DNA of 43,741 nucleotides from Bryobacterales bacterium (GTDB lineage Bacteria > Acidobacteriota > Terriglobia > Bryobacterales > Bryobacteraceae): the NCBI GenBank assembly GCA_016789745.1, contig JAEUQF010000487.1:1-43741 (forward strand). The letters are read 5' to 3'. The translations under genes were made by a program, and so were the position numbers. The notes under the pieces were generated by a model. It saw only the letters and a list, made by a program, of their open reading frames with translations. It searched no databases and had not been told where the DNA came from. Of this stretch, positions 13,915 through 22,999 are shown piece after piece (position 1 is the stretch's first letter; every line of letters starts with the position of its first letter).

Positions 13915-15267
13915 ATGCTACATTCCCAGGGACGTAGCCTCCTGACCATTGGCATTTTGGTCATGAGCGTTCCCGTCTTCGGACAGGTGGAAGTGAACAA
14001 TTGGCCGGCTCCGTTGGCGGTGAAGGAGCGCGGCGCGGCGATCACGGGCCAGCTCCCGCTGGTGGCCGTCGCGCCCTGCCGCATTGTCGACACGCGCCCG
14101 GAATACGCCTCGATGGGCTTCTCGGGCCTATTTGGGACTCCGGCCATGGGAGGCAATTCCCAGCGGGACGTTCCGATTCCGATGAGCAGTTGCGGCATTC
14201 CGTCGAATGCGCGCGCGTATTCGTTGAATGTGACGGTGGTGCCGCAGACGGCGTCGCTGGGGTACCTGACGTTGTGGCCGACCGGGTCGGCGCGGCCGAA
14301 CGCCTCGACATTGAACTCGTTTGATGGCAAGGTGGTGGCGAACTCGGCGCTGGTAGCCGCTGGTGTGGGCGGTGCGGTGTCGGTGTACGTGACCGATGCA
14401 GCGCACGTGATCATCGACATCAACGGCTACTACACGGACGCGGCGGGTGCCGGACCGGCGGGCGCGGCCGGACCGATGGGCCCGGTTGGACCTGTGGGCG
14501 CGGTTGGACCGGCGGGTCCGACAGGTCAGGCTGGGCCTGCCGGACCGTCAGGGGCTTCCGGAGTTGGCGCGCCTGGGCCGGCGGGTCCGACAGGTACGAT
14601 GGGCGCGGCTGGCTTAGCAGGGGTAATAGGTCCCGCGGGTACGACGGGTCCGGCGGGAGCGGCCGGTACGCCGGGTCTTGCCGGCGCGGCGGGTCCGACG
14701 GGTGCCATCGGTGCGGCGGGAGCCACCGGCGCGGGAGGCGCGGCAGGTGCGGCCGGTGCCACGGGTGCGACTGGCACGCCCGGTCTGGCGGGTGCGGGTG
14801 GGATCACGGGTCCGAGCGGTCCTTCAGGCGCGACGGGGCCAGGAGGCGGGCTGTCGGCGTATGCCGGGGCATCCCACATCGTGCTGGTCTCCGACTCGTT
14901 CGTCACCAGCGGGAGTGACATTCCGTTTAATACGAACGGAGCGATCTCGGGGATTACGCACAGCGCCGGATCGAGCACGTTCACGGTATCGACGGCGGGA
15001 CGGTATGAGATAGTCTATAGCGCGAACATCACCGACGGTCTCAATTCGGCGCTGGCGGTGGCCGTGAATGGTTCGGTAGTCTCGGGCAGTTCGGTGCCCC
15101 TGCTGACTTCGTCCGGGACCCTGTCCGGACGGGTTGTGCTGATCCTGGACGCGGGAGATTCTGTAGGACTGCGCAACGAGGGCCAGTGCGATATGAGCCT
15201 GGCGATAAGTCCGCTCGTGGGCGCGCAGGTTACGGTGAAGCTGCTGATGGCAGGTGGAGTGGGTTAA
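13915..15267 (+). CDS. Collagen-like secreted protein with repeat module and jelly-roll-like head
   Basis: This 450-residue exported protein has a signal peptide at the N-terminus (hydrophobic LLTIGILVMSVPVFG). One copy of the PCR-DTR/NGYF module seen in the 1-4469 proteins spans residues ~48-175. A collagen-like Gly-X-X region covers 180-312, and a C-terminal globular domain covers ~313-450. The globular part starts with VLVSDSFVTSGSDIPFN and includes a FTVSTAGRYEIVYSANI strand, resembling the C1q/BclA-type trimerising jelly roll. A trimeric triple-helical stalk with a head domain, attached through the module, would be a reasonable structure. It is likely surface adhesive or biofilm material. 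The ribosome-binding site is weak (AAGGAAAT, 13-bp spacing). Confidence 0.85.
   Translation: MLHSQGRSLLTIGILVMSVPVFGQVEVNNWPAPLAVKERGAAITGQLPLVAVAPCRIVDTRPEYASMGFSGLFGTPAMGGNSQRDVPIPMSSCGIPSNARAYSLNVTVVPQTASLGYLTLWPTGSARPNASTLNSFDGKVVANSALVAAGVGGAVSVYVTDAAHVIIDINGYYTDAAGAGPAGAAGPMGPVGPVGAVGPAGPTGQAGPAGPSGASGVGAPGPAGPTGTMGAAGLAGVIGPAGTTGPAGAAGTPGLAGAAGPTGAIGAAGATGAGGAAGAAGATGATGTPGLAGAGGITGPSGPSGATGPGGGLSAYAGASHIVLVSDSFVTSGSDIPFNTNGAISGITHSAGSSTFTVSTAGRYEIVYSANITDGLNSALAVAVNGSVVSGSSVPLLTSSGTLSGRVVLILDAGDSVGLRNEGQCDMSLAISPLVGAQVTVKLLMAGGVG
14452..14850 (+). repeat. Collagen-like Gly-X-X repeat (about 43 triplets)
   Basis: Uninterrupted Gly-X-X triplets, mostly GPA, GAA, GPT and GAT, except for one two-residue break (Gly-Val) after GAS near nucleotide 14565. 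Proline is mainly in the X position. Confidence 0.9.
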
Positions 15268-15334
15268 GGCTAAGCCGCTTCCGCTCGACGGGCCATTAAA
15301 GGCTGACATGGCGGGTCTACACTAAGAGACAGCC

Positions 15335-16405
15335 ATGCGTACTGCAATCATCGGCTTGCCCATGACCGGCAAGACCTCCTTATTCACCATCCTTACGGGT
15401 GTGCACGAAGCCGCGCGCGTCGGGTCGATGGAGACGCGCGTGGGGATTTCGAAGGTGCCGGATCCGCGACTGGAGGCACTGGCGGGGATTTTTGATCCGC
15501 CGAAGGTGACGCACGCCGTGGTGGAGTATGTCGATTTTCCGGCGATTTCGAAGGAGGCGCTGCGGGATCCGCAGTACCTGGCGAGCCTGCGCGTGGTGAA
15601 TACGCTGGCGCACGTGCTACGGTTGTTCGAAGATCCGACGGTGCCGCATGAGAAGGGCAGCGTGGATCCGATGCGCGATCGGGACGATGTAGATACGGAG
15701 TTGATCCTCAGCGACTTGGTCGTGGCGGAGAAGCGGCTGGAGAAGGTGGAGAAGGATCGCAAGAAGATCCGGACGGCGGAGTTGGATCACGAGTACGAAG
15801 CACTGGTGCGCTGCAAGGAACTGTTGGAGGCGAACACGCCGTTGCGCGAGGCGGAGTTCAGTGATGAGGAAGAAAAGCGGCTGCGCGGCTTTCAGTTCCT
15901 GTCGCAGAAGCCGATGTTGTATGTGATCAATGTTGGCGAGGAGGATGCGGGGCGTCTGGCGGAGGTGGAAGCGGAGTACACGGAGAAGCTGGGCAATCGG
16001 CCGTCGACGAAGGTAGCGGCGGTGTGCGGCAAGGTGGAGGCCGAACTGGCGGAGTTGAGCGCGGAGGAAGCGGCGGAACTGATGGCGAGCTACGGGCTGA
16101 GCGAGCCGGGGCTGAACCGCATCATCACGGCGACTTATTCGTTGCTGGGGTTGATGAGCTTCCTGACTGCCGGCGAGACAGAAGTGCGGGCCTGGACCAT
16201 TCCGCAACACAGCAAGGCACCGCAGGCGGCGGGCGCGATTCATAGCGACTTTGAGAAGAAGTTCATCCGCGCCGAGGTGGTGAACTGGAAGAACCTCGTC
16301 GATTTGAAGGGGTATCCGGGGGTGCGGGAGAAGGGACTGCTGCGGCTGGAAGGGAAGGAGTACATCGTCAAGGATGGCGATGTATTGGTTATTCGGCACA
16401 GTTAG
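15335..16405 (+). CDS. YchF/OLA1-like ATPase, divergent
   Basis: At 356 residues this is near the YchF length (~363). The P-loop is GLPMTGKTS at 7-15, where canonical YchF has Asn-Val-Gly-Lys-Ser. The Asn-Val-Gly-Glu segment in LYVINVGEED occupies the YchF NxxE position that favours ATP over GTP. A helical insert spans ~125-180, and the C-terminal TGS-like domain ends IVKDGDVLVIRHS. The switch region reads VDFPAISKEA instead of DxAG, so the normal switch-II glycine is missing (Ala70). YchF proteins bind ribosomes and affect stress responses; this member may be altered in nucleotide switching. It is transcribed alone. Confidence 0.82.
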   Translation: MRTAIIGLPMTGKTSLFTILTGVHEAARVGSMETRVGISKVPDPRLEALAGIFDPPKVTHAVVEYVDFPAISKEALRDPQYLASLRVVNTLAHVLRLFEDPTVPHEKGSVDPMRDRDDVDTELILSDLVVAEKRLEKVEKDRKKIRTAELDHEYEALVRCKELLEANTPLREAEFSDEEEKRLRGFQFLSQKPMLYVINVGEEDAGRLAEVEAEYTEKLGNRPSTKVAAVCGKVEAELAELSAEEAAELMASYGLSEPGLNRIITATYSLLGLMSFLTAGETEVRAWTIPQHSKAPQAAGAIHSDFEKKFIRAEVVNWKNLVDLKGYPGVREKGLLRLEGKEYIVKDGDVLVIRHS

Positions 16406-16445
16406 CTGTAGTTGGATCGGCCCGCGGCCGGGTCTTAGTGGATGA

Positions 16446-18164
16446 ATGCACACTGCATGGCTGCTTATGACGTTGGTCAGCAGCGCCGCCGCGCAGATTC
16501 ATTTGACGGAACTGGCCACGACGGGCGATGGCAGCGAGGCGTATTTCCGGTCCGACTTGCCGTTGCAGAGCGAAGCGGCGGACGCCGAGACGGTGCCAGG
16601 ACGGATCTTTCGGGTGGGGCCGGATGGGTTTGGACTCTACCAGGAGCGGCAACGCATGGATCCGCCGCCCGGCCTGGGCTTGACCAATTACTTCGAGCTT
16701 GTGCGTGCGACCGCCAGCGGGGACGGCCGGATTGTGGCGGTCGCCGCCGCGGGACAGTGCTCCGGCTCCTTCTGCAGCACCACCAACCGCTACCAGACCA
16801 CCATCACCGGCCTTGCTGGGGGGCCGATGGAGGTGGAAGGGGTGGGGACGCTTAGCGGTAATGGAAGGTATCTCTTCGTGGTGCAGCCGAAGATGCCGCG
16901 CACTTGCGCCTTCGTACTCGACTTGCAGAATCCGGTTGCAATGCCATGCACGACACGAGGGGTCTATCCAGATTTCCGTTCGGGCCGGGCTGTCGCGGAT
17001 GACGGCACGGCGGTGATCTCCGATGGCGCGTTGTTTCTATTGCGCGGGGCGGAATCGACGCTGTTACTCGCGTTGTCCGGTTCGGTCAGGGAAGCCGTCA
17101 TAGATGCTGCTGGCGCCACAATCGTCTACGCATTGCAGGACTGGCGCACAAACCGGCGTTCCCTCCGCATCTACAGGCTGACGGAGAAACAAGAGGAAGG
17201 GCTGGTATCCATACCCGGCGCGGACAGCTACTCACCTGCGATCAGCGCCGACGGACGTCGTGTGCTGTTCGTGTCGACGGTTTCCGGAGCACCGCAGATT
17301 CATGTGGTGGCGACAAACGGCGACGAAGCGCCGCGGCAGGTAACGTACGATAATTCCGGGGTATTGGCGTCCACGATGTCCGACGACGGAAAGGTAGCGT
17401 GGTACTTGTCGGGATCCGGGCGGTTGTACTCCGTGGATCTGGAAAGTGGGGAAAGCCGGGAGCGGCTGGGCCGGACGCCGCAAGTGGGCTCCCCACCTCG
17501 GATGACCCCTGGCTCGCTCTACACCCTGTGCGGGGTGGGATTCAGCGACGCGGTGCACAGAGCCCGCTTCTTTCCATTGCCACGATCGCTGGGTGGCGTT
17601 TCGGTCACGGTGAACGGCGTCGATGCTCCGCTTGTGTCGGTGTCGCCGACAGAGATTGTCTTGCAGGCGCCGTCCACGCCGGGCGGTGCCCCTGGCATGC
17701 GTGTCAACACAACGGGTGAGTCGCCATTCCGTCCGGCGACGGCATTCGCGGCACTGACCGGCGGGCCGGCGTTCTTACGGAATCCGCAGTCGAAGACGCT
17801 GGCTGTGCACGAAGATTGGAGCGGGCTGGTGGTCGAAGACAACCCCGCTCGCCCCGGAGAAGTGATTCACCTGTATGGAACCGGCTTCGGAACAGTGGAT
17901 CGGAAGCCGGCGGATGGGGACCCGGCTCCGGCGAATCCACCGGCGCGCACTCTGCTGCCGGTGACTTGCACGGCGTATGGAGCCGATAACCGGACGCTAT
18001 TGCAGATTCCCGTGCTGTATTCCGGGCTGGCACCAGGACTGGCCGGTGTCTTCCAGTTGGATATGCGGGTACCCGGGTCGAACGTTCGGTCAGACTTCGG
18101 CTTCGCCTGCGTCGGCGAGGGCAACAGCCAGGATTTCTATGGCTCGTTCCCTGTGGAACCGTGA
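16446..18164 (+). CDS. Secreted protein with WD40-like beta-propeller repeats and TIGR03437-type C-terminus
   Basis: The 572-residue product starts with a signal peptide (MHTAWLLMTLVSSAAAQ). Residues ~20-350 contain propeller-like blades of the TolB/PD40 type, such as SPAISADGRRVLFVS and STMSDDGKVAWYLS. The C-terminal ~220 residues match the Solibacter C-terminal domain: SVTVNGVDAPLVSVSPTEIV, then GPAFLRNPQSKTLAVH, HLYGTGFGTVD, and a final PVLYSGLAPGLAGVFQLD. That domain is expanded in Solibacter-type Acidobacteria and is the best taxonomic marker in the window. A role on the cell surface is likely, but the partner is unknown. It converges on the minus-strand aminotransferase with three bases between stops. 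Confidence 0.88.
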   Translation: MHTAWLLMTLVSSAAAQIHLTELATTGDGSEAYFRSDLPLQSEAADAETVPGRIFRVGPDGFGLYQERQRMDPPPGLGLTNYFELVRATASGDGRIVAVAAAGQCSGSFCSTTNRYQTTITGLAGGPMEVEGVGTLSGNGRYLFVVQPKMPRTCAFVLDLQNPVAMPCTTRGVYPDFRSGRAVADDGTAVISDGALFLLRGAESTLLLALSGSVREAVIDAAGATIVYALQDWRTNRRSLRIYRLTEKQEEGLVSIPGADSYSPAISADGRRVLFVSTVSGAPQIHVVATNGDEAPRQVTYDNSGVLASTMSDDGKVAWYLSGSGRLYSVDLESGESRERLGRTPQVGSPPRMTPGSLYTLCGVGFSDAVHRARFFPLPRSLGGVSVTVNGVDAPLVSVSPTEIVLQAPSTPGGAPGMRVNTTGESPFRPATAFAALTGGPAFLRNPQSKTLAVHEDWSGLVVEDNPARPGEVIHLYGTGFGTVDRKPADGDPAPANPPARTLLPVTCTAYGADNRTLLQIPVLYSGLAPGLAGVFQLDMRVPGSNVRSDFGFACVGEGNSQDFYGSFPVEP

Positions 18165-18167
18165 AAG

Positions 18168-19412
18168 CTACGCCATCCCGCGGATGATCCGCGCGGCCTG
18201 GTCCATCTCTTCCATGCTGTTGTAGATGTGCGGCGAGAAGCGCAGGCCTTCGCTTTCTCCGGAAGGCGTCTGCGCGAGAGCCACGCGGTGATTCGCGTAG
18301 AGGGCGTTGTAGAGTTCGGTGGTGTTCTTGCCGGCCACCTGGAACTTCACGACGCCGCCACTGAGTTTCCAGTCCATAGGCGTTTTCATCTTCACGCCGG
18401 GCACCGACACCAGTTGCTCCTTGAGGCGCGTGGATAGCTGTTGCAGGCGCGCTTCGACGGCCGGCATGCCGATCATGTCGATGAAATCCACCGCGGCTTC
18501 AAAAGCCACGATGCGCGGGTTATCGCGCTGGCCGTAGACTTCAAACTTCCGCGCGCCTTTGAGGTTGTCGGCCCAACCGGCGGTGACGATGCTGGGCCAC
18601 AACTCGGGGTGGCGTTCCTTGCGGACCCACAGCACACCGGCCTCCAACGGCCCCATGAACCACTTGTGGGCGCTGCCGGCGAAGGAGTCGCAGCCGTAGT
18701 CGCGGAGTTTGATATCGAAGGCGCCGAAGGTCTGGGCGCCGTCGAGGTGGAACCAGAGATTGTGCTTGCGAGCCAGTTCGCCGATTTCCTTGATGGGATA
18801 GCGATTGCCCGTCGTGCTGGTGAGGTGCGTCACGATCAGTACGCGGGTCTTAGGCGTGATCTGCGCGGCAACCGAATCGAGCAATTCCTGTTTGCTGCGC
18901 GGGGGAATGGGCACCGGCGCCTCTTTGATGACAAGCTTGTCGCGGCGGGCGCGCACTTTCCAGGAATCGTTGCTGGAGGGGTGGTTGTGGGTCGTAATGG
19001 CGATTTCGTCGCCGGCTTTCAGGTCGATGCCGTTCACGACGATGTTCGCACCCTCGCTGGTATTGCGCGTAATGGCGATCTCATCGACGTCCACCCCGCC
19101 CAAATGCTTCGCCAGCTTCGCCCGCAGGCTTTCCTGGTGCTTATCGTATTTCAAGCGGTTCTGGAAGGAGGGATCCATCTGGAAGTCGCGCATGAATTCC
19201 TGGTGGCGGTCCAGCACGGGCCTCGACGCGGGGCACACGTTGGCGGCATTCAGGTAGATCAGGCCTTCGGACAGGGGGAATTGCTTCTTTACCACTCGCC
19301 AGTAGTCTTCGGTCCCCGCGGTGGCGGCGGCGAGCTTCGATTGCATGGCGAGCCAACTGGCGGGCAATGCTCCGGCCAGGTTGCGGAAGAAGGAGCGTCG
19401 GGAAGCATCCAT
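18168..19412 (-). CDS. Tat-exported class-V aminotransferase-like PLP enzyme
   Basis: The protein has 414 residues. The N-terminus has a twin-arginine signal (SRRSFFRNLAG). The mature enzyme is of the aminotransferase class-V/isopenicillin-N-epimerase type: TRNTSEGANIVVNGIDL, TTHNHPSSN, LIVTHLTSTTGNRYP, WFHLDGAQTFG and the PLP lysine in SAHKWFMGP. Possible reactions include cysteine desulfurase-like, epimerase or lyase chemistry; specificity is not visible. It lies 24 bp after the sulfatase gene in the same direction, so the two probably form an exported degradative pair. Export of a PLP enzyme by Tat is expected because the cofactor is loaded in the cytoplasm. Confidence 0.9.
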   Translation of the reverse strand: MDASRRSFFRNLAGALPASWLAMQSKLAAATAGTEDYWRVVKKQFPLSEGLIYLNAANVCPASRPVLDRHQEFMRDFQMDPSFQNRLKYDKHQESLRAKLAKHLGGVDVDEIAITRNTSEGANIVVNGIDLKAGDEIAITTHNHPSSNDSWKVRARRDKLVIKEAPVPIPPRSKQELLDSVAAQITPKTRVLIVTHLTSTTGNRYPIKEIGELARKHNLWFHLDGAQTFGAFDIKLRDYGCDSFAGSAHKWFMGPLEAGVLWVRKERHPELWPSIVTAGWADNLKGARKFEVYGQRDNPRIVAFEAAVDFIDMIGMPAVEARLQQLSTRLKEQLVSVPGVKMKTPMDWKLSGGVVKFQVAGKNTTELYNALYANHRVALAQTPSGESEGLRFSPHIYNSMEEMDQAARIIRGMA

Positions 19413-19436
19413 GGGTGCAAGTCTACCGCAGCGGAA

Positions 19437-21047
19437 TCAGCTACGGGTGACTTTGTCCCACGGTTCGGCCTGCACTTTGCGGCCCCAGTCGTTCCAGAGC
19501 TTTTCCAGTTCGGCGACCTTATCGGGGTTGGAGGCGGCAAGGTCGTGGAGTTCGGTACGGTCGGCTTCCAGGTCGTAGAGTTCCCATTTGCCGGGCCACT
19601 TGGCCACCAGTTTCCACTTGCCCTGGCGAACGGCGCGGTTGCCTTCGTGCTCCCAATAGATGGCCGGGTGCGGGGTACGCTTGCCGGTGGCGAAGACGGG
19701 CGCGAGGCTGCGGCCTTCCAGCGGCGTGATGGGGTTGCCTTTGAAGGTGGTGGGATAGGTGGCGCCGCCCAAGTCCGCGCACGTGGCCATGATGTCGATG
19801 AGGTGGCCGGGCTCATGCGAGAGGCCGCGCTTCTTGACGCCTTTCGGCCAGTGGGCGATGAACGGGGTGGAGATGCCGCCTTCGTGCACCCAGTGTTTAT
19901 AGAGCCGGAACGGCGTGTTGCTGGCGTTGGCCCAGCCGATGCCGTAGCTCTGGTAGGTGTCGGGGCCGCCGGGGGTGATGCTCTTGTCGTTGCCGCGGCG
20001 CACGGGGTTGCCGTTGGGAGCCTTTTCGGGGATGTAGATGGGCCGGGGTCCGCGATTGGCCAGGTTCTCGGCGCAGCCGCCGTTGTCGGCCAGGAACAGG
20101 ATGAGCGTGTTGTCGAGCTGGCCGGTGCGGCGCAGGGTTTCGACCACGCGGCCGATGCCCTGGTCCATGCGGTCGACCTGCGCGGCGTAGACTTCCATAC
20201 GCCGCTCCATCCATTCCTTGTCTGGCTCATCCTTCCATTCGGGCACGCTGCCGTCGCGCGGGGTGATGGGCCATTTTTGGTCCACCAGGCCCATACCGAT
20301 CTGGCGCTTGTGGCGCTCCTGACGGATGGCGTCCCAGCCCTCTTTGTAGCGGCCTTTATACTTGGCGATGTCGCTTTCGAGCGCGTGCAGCGGCCAGTGC
20401 GGCGAGGTGTAGGCCAGGTAAAGGAAGAAGGGCGCATCCGTAGGCTTGCGTTCACCGATCCAGGTGGAGGCCTGGTCGCTGAGCGCGTCGGTGTAGTAGT
20501 AGTTGGGCTTGTCGGGCTTGATGGAATCGTTGTCGCGGGTGAGGGTGACCGGGTCGTAGAAGCTGCCGGCGCCCGTGATGGTGCCGTAGAACTTCTGGTA
20601 GCCGCGCTGGCGGGGCCAGTTATGTTTGCTGTCACTCACCGGGGTGACGTGCCACTTGCCGGCCATCCAGGTCTGGTAGCCGCCGGACTGCATGACTTCG
20701 GCGATGGTGACGCAGTTGCGGTTGAGGTCGCCCTGGTAGGCGGGCAGTTTGCGGGGCTCCACCATGTGGCCGACGCCGGCCTGTTGCGGATAGAGGCCGG
20801 TCATGATGCTGGCGCGGGTGGGACAGCAGCGGGCGCAGTTGTAGAACTGCGTGAAACGGACGCCGCCTTTGGCCAGGCGATCCAGATTCGGCGTGGCGAT
20901 TTCGCCGCCGTAGCAGCCGATGTCGGAGTAGCCGAGGTCGTCGGCCAGGATAAGTATGATGTTCGGGCGAGGGGTAGCGGCGGCAGGGGCCAGGGAGGCG
21001 GCGGCAGCGGAACCCAGAAACCCGCGGCGGGTCATGGTCGTATTCAT
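19437..21047 (-). CDS. Tat-exported sulfatase (arylsulfatase type)
   Basis: This 536-residue alkaline-phosphatase-superfamily sulfatase has a twin-arginine start (MTRRGFLGSAAAASLA). Metal ligands appear in ILILADDLGYSD (Asp36-Asp37). The formylglycine signature is Cys74-Cys-Pro-Thr-Arg78 followed by ASIMTG, so Cys74 is the residue to be modified. MAGKWH and FLADNGG complete the active site. A C-terminal four-stranded subdomain ends the chain. The start ATG at 21047 follows GAGGG with 6-bp spacing. The sulfated substrate (polysaccharide or aryl ester) cannot be inferred. No formylglycine-generating enzyme gene is in the window. Confidence 0.95.
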   Translation of the reverse strand: MNTTMTRRGFLGSAAAASLAPAAATPRPNIILILADDLGYSDIGCYGGEIATPNLDRLAKGGVRFTQFYNCARCCPTRASIMTGLYPQQAGVGHMVEPRKLPAYQGDLNRNCVTIAEVMQSGGYQTWMAGKWHVTPVSDSKHNWPRQRGYQKFYGTITGAGSFYDPVTLTRDNDSIKPDKPNYYYTDALSDQASTWIGERKPTDAPFFLYLAYTSPHWPLHALESDIAKYKGRYKEGWDAIRQERHKRQIGMGLVDQKWPITPRDGSVPEWKDEPDKEWMERRMEVYAAQVDRMDQGIGRVVETLRRTGQLDNTLILFLADNGGCAENLANRGPRPIYIPEKAPNGNPVRRGNDKSITPGGPDTYQSYGIGWANASNTPFRLYKHWVHEGGISTPFIAHWPKGVKKRGLSHEPGHLIDIMATCADLGGATYPTTFKGNPITPLEGRSLAPVFATGKRTPHPAIYWEHEGNRAVRQGKWKLVAKWPGKWELYDLEADRTELHDLAASNPDKVAELEKLWNDWGRKVQAEPWDKVTRS

Positions 21048-21071
21048 ACTGGACCCTCAATTTATCACGCT

Positions 21072-22976
21072 GTGCTAAAACCGTACCAAGTGCATTCCGA
21101 AGTTGTTCCCTCCGACACCAAGGCGATCCGGGCTGAAATCGATGAGGCGCTGTCCAAGTTGCGGCAGTTCCAATCGTACTCGGATTGGCGTGCGTTTCTG
21201 AAGTTGGCCGAGGAGCAACTGGAGCGGGCCACGGCCATCGGTTATGAATGCGGGCGTGGGCGCGCGATGGCGCTGATGGGCTTCGGCCACTACAGCCGGT
21301 CGGAGTTCCGGCAGGCGTTGAAGCTGGCAGAAGCCGGGCGGGAGCTTCTGGAATGCGGCGGCGACCGGGTTTCGTATGCCGATACGCTGGGCTTGCTGGC
21401 GATGGTGCATTGGAGCCTGGGCAACTATGACCGGGCCGTGGAGTTGGGATTGAAGGCAATCCGCATCCACCAGGAACTGGGCAGCGACGAGGGGTTGGCG
21501 TGGTGCTACACCAGCGCGGGTGGGATTCTGCACGATGTAGGCGATCACCAGCAGGCGCTCGATTACCACCAGAAGGCGATCGCGATTTTCAAAGGTAAGG
21601 AGAATGACTTCGGGCTGGCGCGCGCGCTGACGGGATTGGGCGTGGTGTATCGCACGCTGGGCGAGTATAACGCGGCGCTGGAGGTGCAAAGGGAGTCGTT
21701 GGAGTTGTTCCGCAAGAAGGCTAACCCGGTGGGCGAAGCGCGGGCGTTGAACGATATCGGGGCGATTTACCAGGATTTGAAGGAATACGACAAGGCGCTG
21801 GAGTATCACCAGCAGGCGCTGGCGATTCGAGAGAAGGCCGATACGCCACAGGCGCTGACAACCACCCAGGTGAACATCGGGCATGTGTACCGGCAGACCG
21901 GGCGCTATGAAGAAGCCGAGGTGATTCTGCGGCAGGCACTGGAGACGGCCGAATCGCTGGAGGTGAAGCCGCGCATCTGGCAGGCGCATTTGGAACTGGC
22001 GGAGTTATACGAGGCAATGGGCGACGCAGTGCGGGCGCTGCGGCATCACAAGGCGTTTCACCGGGTGCGGGATGAGGTTTTCAATGACGAGACCAACTCG
22101 CGGCTGCACAATCTGCAGCTAGCGTTCGAGATGGAGACCAGCCGTCGCGAGGCCGAGATCCAGCGATTGCGAAACGTGGAGTTAGCACAGGCTTTGGAAG
22201 ATGTGCAGTCGGCGCAGGCGCAGATGATCCAGTCGGAGAAGATGGCGGCGCTGGGGGACTTGGTGGCGGGCGTGGCGCACGAACTGAACTCGCCGCTGGC
22301 GGTGATCATGAGTTCCTCGCAGTTGAACGAGACGCTGTCGGCGCGGCTGGTGTGCAATCCGGAGGACCCGTCCAAGCAGCGGCGGGCACTGGAGACGTTC
22401 AACGAGAACAATAAGGCAATTCATGCGGCGGCGGCGCGGATCAACCGTATTGTGCGCAGCTTGAAGGGCTTCGCACGGCTGGATGAAGCGGAGTACCAGT
22501 TGGCGGACCTGCATCGCGGGATTGAGGAGACGCTGGTGCTGCTGGAGCCAAAGTATCGCGACCGGGTAGAGATCCGGCGGGAATATGCCGAGTTGCCGAA
22601 GGTCTACTGCTGGGCGGCGGAGTTGAACCAGGCCTACCGCGTGCTGCTGGAGAATGCCTTTGAAGCGATCGACGGGCCGGGCGTACTGGAGATTCGATCG
22701 GCGCTGCTGGGCGGCGAGATCGAATTGACGTTTCGGGATAGTGGGCCGGGGATTCCGCCGGACGTGTTGCCGAAGTTGTTTCATCCGAGCTTCCGAAAGA
22801 CGGGGTTGCGCGTGGAAGCGCGAATGGGGCTGTTCGGAGCCTTTCATATTGTGCAGAAGCATGGCGGACAGTTGCGGGCCTCCAGCGAACCGGGCAAAGG
22901 TGCCGCGTTTACGATTCGGCTGCCCGCGCGGACCGAAGACACACCAGAAAGCGTAAGCCGTCCGAAACTTTCGTGA
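21072..22976 (+). CDS. Soluble TPR-containing sensor histidine kinase (orphan)
   Basis: A 634-residue form starts at GTG 21072; GTG 21090 is an alternative, and neither has a clear ribosome-binding site. No membrane segment is present. Residues ~45-340 are TPR repeats (for example ALDYHQKAIAIF and ALEYHQQALAIREK). A short coiled-coil linker follows, then the HisKA domain with His403 in GVAHELNSPL. The ATPase domain has its N-box at Asn528 (LLENAFEAI), DSGPGIPPD, FHPSFRKT and a GLFGAFHIVQKHGG glycine loop. No response regulator is adjacent. TPRs in such kinases bind peptides or partner proteins. The frame stays open far upstream (18441), but that part is antisense to two real genes. Confidence 0.85.
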   Translation: MLKPYQVHSEVVPSDTKAIRAEIDEALSKLRQFQSYSDWRAFLKLAEEQLERATAIGYECGRGRAMALMGFGHYSRSEFRQALKLAEAGRELLECGGDRVSYADTLGLLAMVHWSLGNYDRAVELGLKAIRIHQELGSDEGLAWCYTSAGGILHDVGDHQQALDYHQKAIAIFKGKENDFGLARALTGLGVVYRTLGEYNAALEVQRESLELFRKKANPVGEARALNDIGAIYQDLKEYDKALEYHQQALAIREKADTPQALTTTQVNIGHVYRQTGRYEEAEVILRQALETAESLEVKPRIWQAHLELAELYEAMGDAVRALRHHKAFHRVRDEVFNDETNSRLHNLQLAFEMETSRREAEIQRLRNVELAQALEDVQSAQAQMIQSEKMAALGDLVAGVAHELNSPLAVIMSSSQLNETLSARLVCNPEDPSKQRRALETFNENNKAIHAAAARINRIVRSLKGFARLDEAEYQLADLHRGIEETLVLLEPKYRDRVEIRREYAELPKVYCWAAELNQAYRVLLENAFEAIDGPGVLEIRSALLGGEIELTFRDSGPGIPPDVLPKLFHPSFRKTGLRVEARMGLFGAFHIVQKHGGQLRASSEPGKGAAFTIRLPARTEDTPESVSRPKLS

Positions 22977-22999
22977 TTGGGCGGTGATATATAGGAGTG

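Noticed and set aside
18441..21071. The 1511-codon plus-strand open frame extends far upstream of the histidine kinase
   Set aside because: That part is antisense to the aminotransferase and sulfatase genes, both with complete family motifs. It reads as low-complexity Gly/Ala/Val-rich sequence, as expected from opposite-strand codon bias in GC-rich DNA.
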